Numbered from the stretch's first letter, positions 1 to 11,083 are shown. The stretch is 64,000 nucleotides of DNA from Rhododendron vialii (GCF_030253575.1 NC_080566.1:16338501-16402500), one strand, 5' to 3'. A program made the numbers and translations. The notes: generated by a model not told the origin, from the letters alone.

Positions 1-1983
1 ATGCTCGCTTACTCGGTGATACTGATCTCTCGGATGGATCCTCTCAAGTATCTATTCGAGAAGCCAGCACTTACCGGTAAGCTAGCGCGTTGGTTGCTCT
101 TGTTAGCGGAGTTCGAAATCAAGTACATCACTCGCAAGTCAATAAAAGGGAGAGCGGTGGCAAAGTTTTTGGCAGATCGTCCGATTGATGGGCCAGAGCA
201 CACAGAATTTCAATTCCCGGATGAAGATGTGATGTCAACGGTCAATGAAACGTGGATGTTGTACTTCGATGGAGCTGCAAATCAGAAAGGATTCGGGATT
301 GGCATACTGCTGGTCTCGCCTGAGGGGTCGCATATTCCCCTCGCATTCAAGTTGAACTTTGAAGTTACGAACAACGAAGCTGAGTATGAAGCGTGTATTG
401 TAGGAATGGAAGCCGCGTTGGAAATCGGTGTCAAGGTGCTAGAAGTCGTCGGAGATTCCAACCTGGTTGTATCGCAAGCAAGCGGAGAATGAAAGGTCAG
501 AGACGAGAAAATGAAGCCGTATCATCAGCAGCTCGATGAACTTCTCCCGAATTTTCAAAAGGTAACCTTCACGCATGTACCGAGGATGAAGAACCGCTTC
601 GTAGACGCCCTGGCCACTTTGGCATCCATGTTGGAACTTCCAATTGGGGTGAAGCTGAGGCCTGTCCTGATTGAGCAGAGGGGAAAACACGTGTACGACT
701 ATGTCATGAACATCAACAAACCGGACGATGGGCTCCCTTGGTTCTACGATATTCGAAATTTCGTCGAAAAATGGGAGTTCCCTGCGGATTCAACTAAGAA
801 AGATCGGATCGCGCTGCAACGACTCGCATCTCAATATATCATCTGTGGAGGACAATTGTACCGGCGATCTCCTTGCGGAGTTCACAAGTTGTGCGTTCAC
901 GGTGACGACATGAAAGCAGTAATGGAAGAAGTTCAAGAAGGAGTTTGTGGACCTCATATGAATGGGATGATGCTGGCTAAGAAGGTGTTAAGGCTAGGCT
1001 ACTATTGGTCTACCATGGAGACAGATTGCATCGAGTACGTACGCCGGTGCCACAAGTGCCAGACTCATGCCAACCTTATCCATGTCCCGCCCTCGGAGTT
1101 ACACTCGATGGCAACGCCATGGCCATTCTCCGCCTGGGGCATTGATGTCATCGGAAAGATCACGCCTGCAGCTTCTAACGGTCATAGGTTCATCTTGGTG
1201 GCAGTCGATTACTTCACTAAATGGGTCGAAGCAGCTTCGTACAAAACTTTGACGACGGTTCAAGTGGATCACTTCATCAGGCAAAACATCGTTTATCGGT
1301 ATGGGGTCCCTCAAGCATTCGTATCTGATAACGGTGTTCATTTCAAGGGAAAAGTTCTGGAACTCTTTGAGGAATTCAAGATCCAAGTACATCATTCAAC
1401 CACTTATCGGCCACAAACGAACAGGGCAGTTGAAGCAGCAAACAAGACTATTAGGACGATTCTGGAAAGGACTACTCAGTCAGCAAGAAATTGGCACGAA
1501 CAGCTACCACTAGCTTTGTGGGGATATCGGACGTCTATCCGTACACCGATAGGGGCAACACCCTACTCTTTGGTGTACAGTATGGAAGCCGTTCTCCCCA
1601 TCGAGCTAGAAGTGCCATCTTTGAGGGTCATGGCGGAATGCGAAGTGGACGAAGCTGAATGGATCAGCGGGAGGTTCGAGGAACTCATGCTGTTTGATGA
1701 AAGAAGACTGCGCGCGCTATACCACATTCAGGGCTATCAGCGAAGAATCGCCCGGGCATTTAACAAAAAGGTGAAGTCAAGGGACCTATAAGAAGGGGAC
1801 ATGGTGGTCAAGGAAATCCGTGCGCCAATTTTCGACTTACGAGGGAAGTTCAGACCTAAATGGGCAGGGCCCTACATCATCAAGACCGTCCTCTCTGGAG
1901 GAGCAGCTTCAATCGTCGACCTCGATGGCAACGAATTCACGAATCTTGTCAATTTGGATCAACTCAAACGTTATTATCCCTGA
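1..1983 (+). pseudogene. pol: Tat-A pol fragment: RNase H end, archaeal-type RNase H, integrase
   Basis: The fragment starts at the end of the RT-linked RNase H (LISRMDPLKYLFEKPALTGK). A second RNase H of archaeal type follows (LYFDGAANQKGFGIGILL, then NNEAEYEACIVGMEAALE and VVGDSNLVVSQ), the mark of Tat elements. The integrase has an HHCC finger (HKLCVHGDD with CHKC near 1050), the catalytic residues in WGIDVIG, FVSDNGVHF and AVEAANK, and a C-terminal domain ending LDQLKRYYP. Two in-frame stops break it: TGA at 490-492, where relatives have Trp, and TAA at 1789-1791, where relatives read LVEGD or LAEGN. Both are point changes and the frame continues after each. The integrase catalytic residues are intact, but the fragment is not translatable as one protein. 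Confidence 0.95.
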
Positions 1984-2481
1984 GAGAGCTCGCTGGGCCG
2001 AAAACCGCAAGGGCGGGCAGTTCCAGGCAAAAGTTAGAGCAAGCCTGCTAGGTTGAAAACCCGAGAGGGCGGCCTAGGCAAAAGTTAAGGCAAATAATCA
2101 AAGAGAAGCTCGCTGGACCGAAAACCCGAAAGGGCGGTACTAGGCAAAATTTAGAGCGCAAAAGGAGAGTGTCAATACCCGAGTGAACCCGTAGCTTGAA
2201 CTACGTGCGGGCTTGATTCTCTTTTATGAGGGATACGTAGGCAATCTCATCTCGAGATTTGGTTCTAATTCCTAAATATTAAAATCCAATCCCAAATCAA
2301 GTCCAAATTGACAAATCCAAAACGCTTTTCAGAGCCGCATGTGATCAAATGAACTGAAAGGGGGAAACCCTTAATCAGTTGATTTTATTCAGATTACTTC
2401 TTTATTACAAGCTGAGCATGAAAATGAAAAAGCACAAAATCAAAGCACACTTTTTATTTCGAAGTCTGGCAAAGTAAGCAG
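1984..2481 (+). repeat. Tat-A tail between pol and the convergent gene, with three degenerate repeat units
   Basis: Just after the pol stop, three imperfect units of about 55-65 bases run to about 2160. They share GCTCGCTGG, GAAAACCC, GGGCGG and TAGGCAAAA. A block containing GGATACGTAGGCAATCTC follows near 2230. Both parts recur after pol in Tat-E1 (36740-36972) and Tat-E2 (51720-51992). The minus-strand DUF7745-like gene ends at 2482, so this is a tail-to-tail spacer; use as a terminator or polyadenylation zone is inference. Confidence 0.75.
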
Positions 2482-3687
2482 TCAACCCATCCTTGCTTTC
2501 ACATCCCTCCTTAGCCATTTGCGGTACCTTCCGGTCGAAGCAATAGAAAACAGTGGGTCACTTGGCTCGGTCCTACGAGTCCCCCACGACCGAGTGTAAC
2601 TCCAAAGGCCCGGAATATTGAAGGGAGGGAGACGAAGCACTTCAGAACCCGACTACGGCACCTCCTGGCTAAGTCCAAGCTAACGGAGAACACGGAAGGG
2701 GGAGTAGAAGGAGAAGCCTGTCAAGCCAGCCACAAACACATGCGTCGAGCCCATGTTGCCAACGGTCATAGCAGGAAGCCTCAGCCAATGGCACCGCCAA
2801 GCAATGTCATCTTCCTCCGCAGAAGCAAGGAAATCAGCCCAATCATCTTCACTCCCATACATCACTTGAAAAGGACAGTTCCATCCACTTGCACGATACC
2901 ACCAATCATTGGCTGGGGGTGTCAACAGACTTAATTTGTCGCAAAGCCACATCTGTCAAAAAGAGAGAAAACAAGTAAGGAGCCAGATAAAGCCTGAACC
3001 GACTATCGAGGTAAAATGAATGAGAGAAATAGAAAAAGGAGAGCTGAGTGAGGTCCCTAACCTGCAGCAACAGCAGACTACCACCAAAAACCCTTGTACG
3101 ACCAGCATGAACAACATCTAACCCAATCAAGGTTTTAGCAAGAACCAATGGCGCAACATCCTTGCGAGCCTCAATCTGAGCAGCAACCCCCACCAGTGAG
3201 GAATTGGGCTGACCAACGGACGAAACCAACAAGAAGGCCGCCGGGGGCAAATGCAACAAGCCATCATCCTACGACCTTGGTGCTCGAAATCCGTCAAGTC
3301 TCCAGATGGGCTGAACCTTTCGTACAACTGCACGATGTTAATGGCATTACCCCGAGTAAGAAACTCAGCGACGTTACCACTAACACCCAGCTTTGCCTTC
3401 AGAATATTCTTCATGCTTTCCCTAATCATAGGAACAACCGGCTCAGCAGAGTCATGGCTTCCGAGATAAGCATGAAACTCCTCGACGGTGGGGCACAGTT
3501 CTTGAGAACCAAAGCGAAAGATGTGCACCTCTGGATCCCAGAAGCGCGCCGCCGCATGCAGTAAGACGGGACGAATTGCAACCTTTCGGAGATGTCTTAG
3601 GGCGTAAAGCCGATGCCCTCGGAAGTTCAGCCAGTCGATGCCTTCAAGACTGTCCAACCAAGGGCGAAGTAGGGCTTGGTTTTGCAT
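2482..3687 (-). pseudogene. DUF7745-like antisense gene of Tat-A, two exons, broken
   Basis: Exon 1 runs 3687-3062 and begins MQNQALLRPWLDSLEGIDWL; conserved patches are RFWDPEVHIFRFG, LCPTVEEFHAYLG and QLYERFSPSGDL. It ends CAG|GTTAGG. Exon 2 begins at 2952 after an AG acceptor (MWLCDKLSLLTPP) and carries WRCHWLRLP and GFSFYSPFRVLR. A stop at 2680-2682 falls where the other copies have Gln, and a second stop follows shortly after. The frame then reads on to GRYRKWLRRDVKAR and ends at 2482-2484. Exon 1 is 626 bases, one short of a whole number of codons, which places a frameshift near 3250. The family is an uncharacterised plant family that I recall as DUF7745; the name needs a profile search. 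Function unknown. It has its own TATA box and converges on pol. Confidence 0.8.
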
Positions 3688-3760
3688 GGTGATGGAAAGA
3701 ATGGATTTTTGAAAGGAAATGATGAAATGAAGTGTGAATGGCTTACCAAAGGAGAGCCTG

Positions 3761-3770
3761 GTATTTATAG
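3761..3770 (-). promoter_or_regulatory. TATA box of the Tat-A DUF7745-like gene
   Basis: The minus strand reads CTATAAATAC, 74 bases upstream of the start codon at 3687. The E2 copy has TATAAATT at a similar distance (50207-50214, 72-79 bases before its ATG), which supports a real, conserved promoter. Confidence 0.65.
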
Positions 3771-4035
3771 AAGCTTAAAGTGGGCAACACCACTTCCCCA
3801 CCAGCCTTAAAACTCATCAAGTTTATCATTTTCAAAATCTTTTCAAAATTCAAACTTTGGAAACTTGGAAAATATTGTAAAAACCACAAGTCAAGCTTTG
3901 GGAAGCCCCTGTTCTGGGAAAGCAGCTAATACGAAGCCATTCAGGTACATTGAAAGCGTGCGAGCAGAAGAAAACAACAAAGGATAGCTAATAAGTGGCA
4001 TTGGAAAACAAGAAGGGACAGTCCATGACAGAAGT

Positions 4036-4094
4036 CCAGAGCGCTCGGGAGTGAAGTCCCAAGCGCTCGAGACCACTCTCGAGCGCTCGAGAGT
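4036..4094. promoter_or_regulatory. Family-A palindromic motif cluster, DUF7745-like gene promoter
   Basis: Three copies of a motif with core GAGCGCTC occur in 59 bases: CCAGAGCGCTCGGGAGTG, TCCCAAGCGCTCGAGACC and CTCTCGAGCGCTCGAGAGT. They lie about 350-410 bases upstream of the DUF7745-like start codon. The same motif recurs upstream of PMD-A and in the Tat-A LTR but not in Tat-E1 or Tat-E2. Confidence 0.7.
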
Positions 4095-4950
4095 ACTGCT
4101 GTTTTGCAGCAGATTCTAGTTTCCCCATTTTGGCTTCCATGCAACATTGAAACCCTGTATCATCAAGTTTAACAGTTCCCAGCAGTTGTCTAAGGGGTAC
4201 AGCAGTTCTGTCCATATGTTTTGTCGAGTATTCAAGTGTGTTACGTGAAAAATCACAAGTTTTCCAAAGTTTTCACTCCTTGAGCATATCAGAATCCGTG
4301 TCAAGGGCATTTGGTCGAATCGAGCAACACGCTTGAGCCATGACGAGCCTCAATGACTGTTTGACGCACTCCAAAAACGTGTTAGCACTCTTAATTCGAG
4401 TTTTCATCATTCAATCGTACCAAAATCATCATTTTAAATGCAAGTGTCGATTGTCAAAAACATTTCAGTAATTCTCCCGGCCCCCTCGAGTCACAACACT
4501 CATTCTCAACCGCGCAGCGCACTCGGTTACGATCAAAAGCCCTTAAATCTAAATTTCATGGTCGATCGCTCGAAAGTTTGTTGTTTGGTGTCGATGTCGA
4601 GTTTTATTCCTCACTTTAAGAGTATCGGTCGAAATTCGCGTACTCTTTACGTTCTTTCAAAGCTAGACGAACATATTTCATAAAATACAATTCTGTAACA
4701 GCAGTGCGAACGAATAAAAGAATAAAGTGCGAATTCTCATAAATGAACACGGTATTTACAATGAGCAGAGAAAGAAGTACAAAAACTGGGGCAAACACGC
4801 GCCCAAATCCTAACTACCGGGGCACGCAGGCCCGAACAAAGCTGAGGCACGCAGGCCCAAAATCTACAACTACGCTGGCATGAAGGCCTATGTACAAAGT
4901 AAAGCTAGCAAAGCAAAACACGAGGCTCAGACCCATCAGATTCTCTTCTG

Positions 4951-7900
4951 CTATGGTCCCGCGGACTCAGAACTCTTGGGCTCGTCATCACCGTCGTCGT
5001 CAGGAGAACCAGAAGCAGTACTCGAGTTTGACGTCCCCAGGACACGTGACTCGGAGGACTCCTCTGTCCCCTCCTCTATCCCCTCCTCTAACTCCTCCAG
5101 CTCCACGCGAGCTGGTTTCCACTGAAGCGCCTCCCGAGGCAAAACCTCGAACCGTCCCGCGCCCACAGCAAGCCGTGGCGCACGTCCTGCACCCCGACCT
5201 CGCGTACTGGCAGGAACGGGAGGGCTCGTGGCACCCTGCGGGCGCATCCTAGCTGAACGTCGTGGCGGCACCTGCATACCACAAACATTTTCTCATTCTG
5301 TGCATATTCGAATGTAACTTTGCTCAAATCAAAATATAGAATATATGTGCATGTTATACCTGAGTGGCAACAGGAGAAGTAGTCACAGGGACAGGTCTCG
5401 TTTGAAGGACTCTCCCCTTAGCGCAGTCCTCCAAGAGGTGACGCATCCCCACCATCAGCATCACGGCCTGCTCAGCCCACTCTCGCGGCACCTACAGAAT
5501 GATCCAAGATTCAGAATATACAAACAGGGAGTGGTCAATATACAAAGCAAACGGAAATATTGTTTATGCCTGAGCAGGAAATCGCATCGGTGGCTATGGG
5601 AGACGTGGCACGTCGATCACCTCCCATGCGCCCGATGAACTCGTCACGCCTATAGTCCACTTCAGTGTCGGCAACGCCGGTGGTGCTGAAGTCTCCGTGG
5701 TCTCTGGGACCCTTGTGCTCCCCTCTCCCCTACCTCCAGTACCTGCACCTCGCCCGCCAGTAGGGGCTCTAGCACCTCGTCCTCGACCCCATGCAGAGCG
5801 ACCACCGCGGCTCCGCGCTCCACTCTCGTCCCTCCAAGCTCCCATTCCAGTTACCCCGTCTCTCGAACTCCTCCTTCACCCCCAGGCTCCTCGCCAAGTA
5901 CCGATCTGCATAAGCTACGTAGTCCAAAGAGCGTCGAAGGTGCCTCTCCAGATCCGTGTCCGGCACGGTGAACAACTCAAGCTCAGCGCGAGTATAGGAC
6001 TCAGTCCTCTGCACGCGTGGGGGAAGCAGCCCAGGAACCACGAACGCTGGAAGACCAAGTGACTGTCGAGTCACTCGATCCCCCAGGTACCACTGCCAGC
6101 CCAGAGGGCACTCCAATAGGACCCTGCTCCGTGTCACCTCCCGACTCCTCGGAAGGAAGTCAGCCTCCATCCCCGCCCACCTGTCCCAGTGAACCTGCAA
6201 TTCAAATTTTGGATTCATTCATAAGTCTACTCGCCGAAAAAAAAATTGATAAAAGAAAAGCAAGAAGTGTCGATTGTACCACAACCCCTGTCAGGTTATC
6301 CAGCCAGCGCCGGAAAGTCATCACCTCCCCTCGTCGCTCCTTCGCTCTCTGGTATGCCTTACCCCAGGCTAAGCCGCGTGGAAGTAAGTTCGGGTCCGTA
6401 CAAGTATTCTCGGGTGGGAACATCCCGAGAACCTCGTAAGCCCAAAGCTGCAAGTTTCATAATTCAAAGTCGAATAATCTCAAATGCATAATTCAAGTCG
6501 AAAAGCAGTCGAAAGCAATTCAAAAGCAATAATTCAAGGTTATACCTCAAACACCCGCCAGTACCCTCCAACTGTGTCTCCGACCCCGCGAGAAGCAGCT
6601 CCAAGAAGACAGTAGAGCATGCACAGAGCAGCACCTCCCCAGTCGAAGCGTCCCGTCTGTCCCAAGTCAACCAAGCCCGCTAGATAGCACAGGTGCACCC
6701 GGCTACGCCTGTTCGAGAATAGAGAAGCCCCGAACAAGTATAGCAAGTACGCCCGGGCCATCTGGGCCTCCTCCTTGTCGGTCGCAGGCTCGTGGTCCCA
6801 GTACTCCACGAACTGCCCATAAGCTGCCATCCCCCCGCTGTGGTGTGGCACTCGCCCGAGGAACCACCTCAGAGCCGCGTCGTCCAGCACCAGACTCGAG
6901 TCATAAGGGATCGGGTCTCCTCCAACCCTGAGCCCTGTGATCGCCGCGAAGTCGAGTGGCGTCACCGTCATCTCCCCGAACCGGAAGTGGAAGGTATTGG
7001 TGGTGTCCCACCACCTCTCCGCCAGCGCTGTAAGCACAGCCCGGTCCACCCTCACCATTGTCAACAGCTGTACGAAGGGTCCGAACCCTGCTGCCTCCAC
7101 TAGTGCTCGCACCCTCTCAGGCAAGGCCCTAAAGTGCGCCAGTGAGCTGGCTGAGCCCCCGTGGCCGTACACGTCCGTCGTGCGCTGTTTCAACAAAGCA
7201 AGAAATAGCATTAAATCTCAAGCAGGAAATAAAATTTGAAGTAATTTGCGAAATTCAAGAAAAGATAAGTAATCGAAAACTCACCGTGACCCATCCGGAG
7301 GAGATGTGTGAAGCTCGGTCCCGGAGAAGCATCTCCTCAGGGTAGTCAGCATAGCCGGGGACGTAAGCCGTCATCCCCACAGGCTTGAAGAGGTGTGGTT
7401 GAGGAGCATACGTAGCCGGAGTGAACTCGGGCCGCTCCCTCGCCAGATAGGCTCGCCGCTCCTCCAAGTAGGCTTTCGCCTCGTCTACCGCAGTAACCCG
7501 TACCTCAACTGTCGCCTCGGCATGCACCCTGTCCGCTCCCAACTCCTCTGCCTCCGGTACAACCACCTCCGGAGTGCCCGAGCCGGCTCCGCTCAGCAAA
7601 GCCCCTAAAAGCAACGCCAAAGCCCGGTCCTCAGGCGTACTAGTATCCCTCAGCACCGCCGCAACCCCAGGATCGACACCGAACGCGTCCAAGACATCCC
7701 GAGGCTCCGCGTCCTTCAGGAAGTCCCCGTCCGCGAAGGGAACAGGGCGTGAGGACCCGATCCCGCTATCCCCACTCCTCGGCTCCAACACCGTCGCCGT
7801 CCTCAGCACCGGCGTCTCGCTGAACTGTCCAACAACTACCTCCTCACCACCATGGTCGGCTATCCCCCTGTCGCTTGCCCGCTCGGCAGCCGCAAACAAC

Positions 7901-8232
7901 TCCTCCACGGTAGGGGTGAGAGGCCTGCTCGAGCCTCCGCCTCCGCTGCCCGAGCCTCCGTCCCCGCTGCCAGAGCCCCCTACTGCCGCCACCTCGGCAT
8001 CCTCACAGGCAGCGACCGCCACTGAGCTCCCTCCGGCGACCCCCGGGTCACCAGCAGCTGCCACCACCGCGGCACCGGCCGTGGCGTCCCCGCCGCTGAG
8101 CTCCGCCCCTGCGCCACCGCCATTCCCCCCGGCTACCACCACCGTGGCACCAACCGTGACCCCCCGACCGTTGGGCTCCGTCCCATCGCCGCCGCCGACC
8201 ACCCCGTCTTCATCCCCCCGTCGCCATACCAA
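4951..8232 (-). pseudogene. PMD-A: plant mobile domain (MAIN/MAIL-like) antisense gene of Tat-A, six exons
   Basis: Exons on the minus strand: 1, about 8232-7286; 2, 7184-6546; 3, 6447-6280; 4, 6194-5570; 5, 5491-5360; 6, 5271-4951. All introns are phase 0. Exon 1 is Gly/Ala/Ser-rich, then helical and charged. Exon 2 carries the plant mobile domain signature LTALAERWWDTTNTFHF and MTVTPLDFAAITGLRVGG. Exon 3 begins LWAYEVLGMFPP; exon 4 has LLECPLGWQWYLGDRV and a Gly/Arg-rich end; exon 6 is basic then acidic. Exons 2, 3, 5 and 6 are open. Exon 4 is one base over frame and has a stop (RLP then TAG); intron 4 has a GC donor. The only ATG near the start is out of frame across a G run, so the true start is uncertain. 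Arabidopsis MAIN and MAIL1 act in gene expression and transposon silencing; a role for this copy is inference. Confidence 0.85.
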
Positions 8233-8330
8233 GATCGGGAGAGAGAGAAGATCGTGAGAGAGAGAGAGAGAGGATCGTGAGAGAGTGGATTGAGAGAGGA
8301 TTGAGAGAGTCGAGAGAGTGAGAGCAGTTA
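8227..8330. repeat. GA-rich simple repeat in the PMD-A leader
   Basis: About 100 bases of GAGA runs interrupted by GATCGTGAGA and GATTGAGAGA units lie directly before the PMD-A coding start. On the gene's own strand this is a CT-rich leader, common in plant 5' UTRs. Confidence 0.8.
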
Positions 8331-8353
8331 GTGAAAAGGGGTGCGGTCGATCT

Positions 8354-8472
8354 GGTTCTCGAGCGCTCGAGAACCAGGGTTTTACCCCCCTAAATCAAAA
8401 AGGAAGATGAAAGGGCGGTGGACCCCAGCGATGGTCCCGAGCGCTCAACACCACTCCCGAGCGCTCGGGAGT
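8354..8472. promoter_or_regulatory. Family-A palindromic motif cluster, PMD-A promoter
   Basis: Three motif copies lie 122-240 bases upstream of the PMD-A start. One is a perfect 22-base inverted repeat at 8354-8375 centred on GAGCGCTC. One is degenerate (GTCCCGAGCGCTCAACACC, near 8434). One is a perfect 20-base palindrome, ACTCCCGAGCGCTCGGGAGT, at 8453-8472. This places the motif at the second antisense promoter as well. Confidence 0.75.
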
Positions 8473-9077
8473 GGGCCCAGAGCACTTGACTCTTTTCGTC
8501 GCCGTGCCATACTTTTCGTAAGTTCATGCACTTCACCTTGATTAATGATCATTGTCCTTCAAGAATTTTTGCAAAATCAATCTCAGTCCTGTTTAAGTTC
8601 GAGTCGAGACAAAGCAATCGACGACGGATGTTGTTTCGCAATCTATTCTGGATCATCCTCATCCGCCCAAAAAGTTCTGCTTAGAGGTCGATAAAAAGTT
8701 TCCTAATCATCGATGTATTCACAAGAAGTTTTACCCAACGCGTAGTACTTCTTTCATCATTTTGTCCACCGAACAAAGTAATGGATGGGCCCCATTTCTT
8801 GTCTCTATCATTGTCAAAGCACTTGTCGATCTCTTTCCAATGCATGCATCACACGTGTTTGCATTTGCCCAAAGAACTACGCTGGTCTGATCCCTGCAGA
8901 CGGGGTACGTAGGTAGTCTGAAAAGACACGACCTCATGCATTGAGTGCTTATATGCTTTTTATTTGCATTTGATTCGCAAATTGAGGATTTGATTTGGCT
9001 CGAATTGGGTTGTCTCGATCTTTGGGGCGACACTCGCGTCCAAACATGACGCCGAGCGCCGTCCAAAGAGGGGCAAC
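8473..9077 (+). other. Tat-A sequence before the 3' LTR, with polypurine tract
   Basis: This stretch has no gene. Near 8900 it has GGTACGTAGGTAGTCTG, resembling the block after pol. Directly before the LTR, 9062-9077 reads TCCAAAGAGGGGCAAC, a purine-rich plus-strand priming tract placed as expected for a plus-oriented element. Confidence 0.7.
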
Positions 9078-9279
9078 TGTAGACACCCCAATTTGGACTT
9101 GTCAAATTTCCTTAATTTGTGGCCCTGAGGCTCCCCGATGATGAATATGGATCCGAACAAGCCATGTACCAATAGAGACGTTGCTCCTTAAAGGAAATGG
9201 CCAAAATCATTCCCAAGCACTTTGAAGCAGTCCCAAACGCTCCAAACTGTTTTCCAAAAATCACTAGCCTGGCTCACTT

Positions 9280-9340
9280 TCAAGTGCTTGAGAGTGAAGT
9301 CCCAAGCGCACGCTACCACTCCCGAGTGCTCGAGACCTCT
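9280..9340. promoter_or_regulatory. Family-A motif cluster upstream of the Tat-A LTR TATA box
   Basis: Three decayed copies of the GAGCGCTC-centred motif (for example TCAAGTGCTTGAGAGTG and ACTCCCGAGTGCTCGAGACC) lie about 190-250 bases before the candidate LTR TATA box at 9529. Spacing and pairing match the other clusters, but the copies are less palindromic. Confidence 0.6.
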
Positions 9341-9528
9341 CCCAGTGCCCAATAGGTGAAGAAGATTCCCACTATCCATGCAAGCCATCATTGCATTCCC
9401 CTTGAACCAGCTGAGATGAGTCAACACTCAATCTCAGTCAGAGAAGAGATTAGCTAAAGATTTCTTTCTTTAAAAAGGGATTTATTTCAAAATCATTTGA
9501 TTTTCAAAAACCATGGGTTATATCCTCT

Positions 9529-9539
9529 TTATATATACC
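9529..9539 (+). promoter_or_regulatory. Candidate TATA box of the Tat-A LTR
   Basis: TTATATATACC lies about 450 bases into the LTR on the element's sense strand. The Tat-E1 and Tat-E2 LTRs have CTATAAATAC at comparable places. Confidence 0.5.
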
Positions 9540-9878
9540 TTGTCTTTCAGCAAAGAAAGGGGGGACGAAAATTCTCTCTCTCTAAACTCCTCCTCTTTTC
9601 TCTCTCTTGTTCAAAGGAAAAAGGCTTAAAAACTCATACTTCTTCAAAGGTTTTCTTCACTCTACATCCACCTTTCACAACCATCCAAGGAGCAAAGTGT
9701 CAAGCAAAGGTAGAAATATTTCTATCCTTGGTTCAAATCAAGAGGCTGTTCTCCCTTTTGAGGGGGGTCTCTCAGCCTGTCCCAGTCCTTAATGCTGGGT
9801 GCATGGTTGGGAGACCTTAGTGAAAAAGCAAGAGCAAAGAGTCCACGAATAATGTTTTCCCAAAACCCCTACTAGAAA

Positions 9879-10700
9879 CACTCTCGAGCGCTCGGGAGTG
9901 CCCCTAAGCGCTCGGGAGTATTTCCAGTCCCATGCATGGCATTTTGGTAAGCAGTAGGCTGGGGGTGAGGTGCACTTTTAAATAAAATGGTTTTATTCTG
10001 GCATGCAGACATAGAAGATCATTTTTCCTAAAACAGAAATGTTTCTTACAAATCTCAAGTAAGAACAAAGTTATCCTAAGTCAAAAATAAGATCTTCTCT
10101 TGTTGAAAACTTAGATAAGGGTGTTTGCATGATGAAGTGGTGCCATTTTCTATTTGAGAGTAAGCTGGCATGCAGCTCACTCCCAAGCGCTCGAAGTCAT
10201 TCCCGAGCGCTCGGGAGTGCATACATGCCATTGCATTCCATTTTCCCAGTTTTCTGTATTTTCTGAGCTTTTGCATGCATAGATGTGTACATTTGCTCTT
10301 TTAAAAGTGTAGATCTGTTCGTGCAATGGCAAGGATGCATGACTTGAAAACTTGAGGTCCTATCTCAGTCTTTCAAGTCCTCTGCTGAGTCAGTGGTCAG
10401 TTTAATAGTATTTCATTTTGCAGTCTTTATATTATGTTTTGTCAGTACTAACAGAAAGTGCAGGTGAGGGTTCAGATACTCCCAAGCGCTCGAGAGTGCT
10501 CTCGAGCGCTCGAGAGTGAAGCCAGTGAACAGTGTTTCATTACCTGTTATCTTGCTGTCTTTCATCACATAATCACCCCTCCTATACACGTGCACCAGCA
10601 TACACTGTTATTTGGCATCCTATTTGTGACTAACAAACTCTGCAGGATTTGGTCAGTAACACTCCCAAGCACTCGAGAGTGCTCTCGAGCGCTCGAGAGT
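9879..10700. promoter_or_regulatory. Four paired family-A motif clusters in the transcribed part of the Tat-A LTR
   Basis: Paired motif copies occur at 9879-9920, 10178-10220, 10478-10518 and 10661-10700. A typical pair is ACTCCCAAGCGCTCGAGAGT followed at once by GCTCTCGAGCGCTCGAGAGT. Clusters are spaced about 180-300 bases apart. The pairing and near-perfect dyad symmetry suggest binding sites for a dimer (inference). Confidence 0.7.
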
Positions 10701-11083
10701 TGATCCAGTGGCAGTTTACACAGCTTTGCCATCATGCATGTGTCCATCATCATTTCATCACTCCTTGTACACAAGCACCAGCATACACCTTCTGTACCTG
10801 TGGATACTTGCTACATGCTTAATGAAACAAAATCCCTTTGAAAAATCCCACAAATGTTTAGTAGAGACCGACATCGCGTCGGGCAAGGGGGGTGCCGTAA
10901 AAACCTTCCCCCCTCGTAACATGGCTTCCGAACCCTCGAATGATCTCTGGTTTTTCAATTCAAATCAATCAATTTTCAGATCCAAAAACGGTTTCTCGGG
11001 TGGCGAACCATAAATCCGGGTGGCGACTCTTCAAAATTTCTCAAATCGGTACGGTGGAGCGGTATGTGTTTTTCGGGCCGCCA

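Larger units (their letters stand above)
3688..4950. other. Tat-A spacer between the two antisense genes
   Basis: This 1.26-kb noncoding stretch lies between the start of the DUF7745-like gene and the end of PMD-A. It holds a TATA box, a cluster of the family-A palindromic motif and AT-rich sequence. I see no credible coding region; the short frames are not shared with the other copies. Confidence 0.7.
1..11083 (+). mobile_element. Tat-lineage Ty3/Gypsy retrotransposon Tat-A, 3' part
   Basis: This is the right-hand part of a plus-oriented Tat element whose gag, protease, RT core and 5' LTR lie left of the window. In order it holds the RNase H/integrase end of pol, a conserved tail, a DUF7745-like gene and a plant mobile domain gene both on the minus strand, a polypurine tract and one LTR starting TGTAGACACC at 9078. 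The right boundary is set where PMD-B homology resumes; the LTR appears to end with CCA near 11083, but the target duplication cannot be checked because the left end is missing. A second end at 11100 is possible but less likely. The element sits in the N-terminal part of exon 1 of the PMD-B gene of Tat-E2, so it is younger than Tat-E2. Confidence 0.85.
9078..11083 (+). repeat. 3' LTR of Tat-A (about 2.0 kb)
   Basis: It starts TGTAGACACC immediately after the polypurine tract, as the Tat-E1 and Tat-E2 LTRs do (TGTAGACACC and TGTAGACACT on their own strands). Near 10860-10940 it contains the block GTAGAGACCGA followed by CTCGTAACATGGCTTCCGAACC, which recurs in the other two families. It ends near CCGCCA at 11083, after which PMD-B exon 1 homology resumes. 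Confidence 0.8.

Noticed and set aside
5250..8232. PMD-A as an independent host gene
   Set aside because: It lies between pol and the 3' LTR of Tat-A, shares the Tat-A motif, and two other Tat families hold the gene at the same place.
7574..8257. 227-codon frame opposite PMD-A exon 1
   Set aside because: Shadow of a GC-rich, Gly/Ala-rich exon; no homologue in the other copies.
4036..10700. CRISPR-like reading of the repeated palindromes
   Set aside because: Plant DNA, irregular spacing, no spacers of constant length; the motifs are dispersed promoter and LTR sites.
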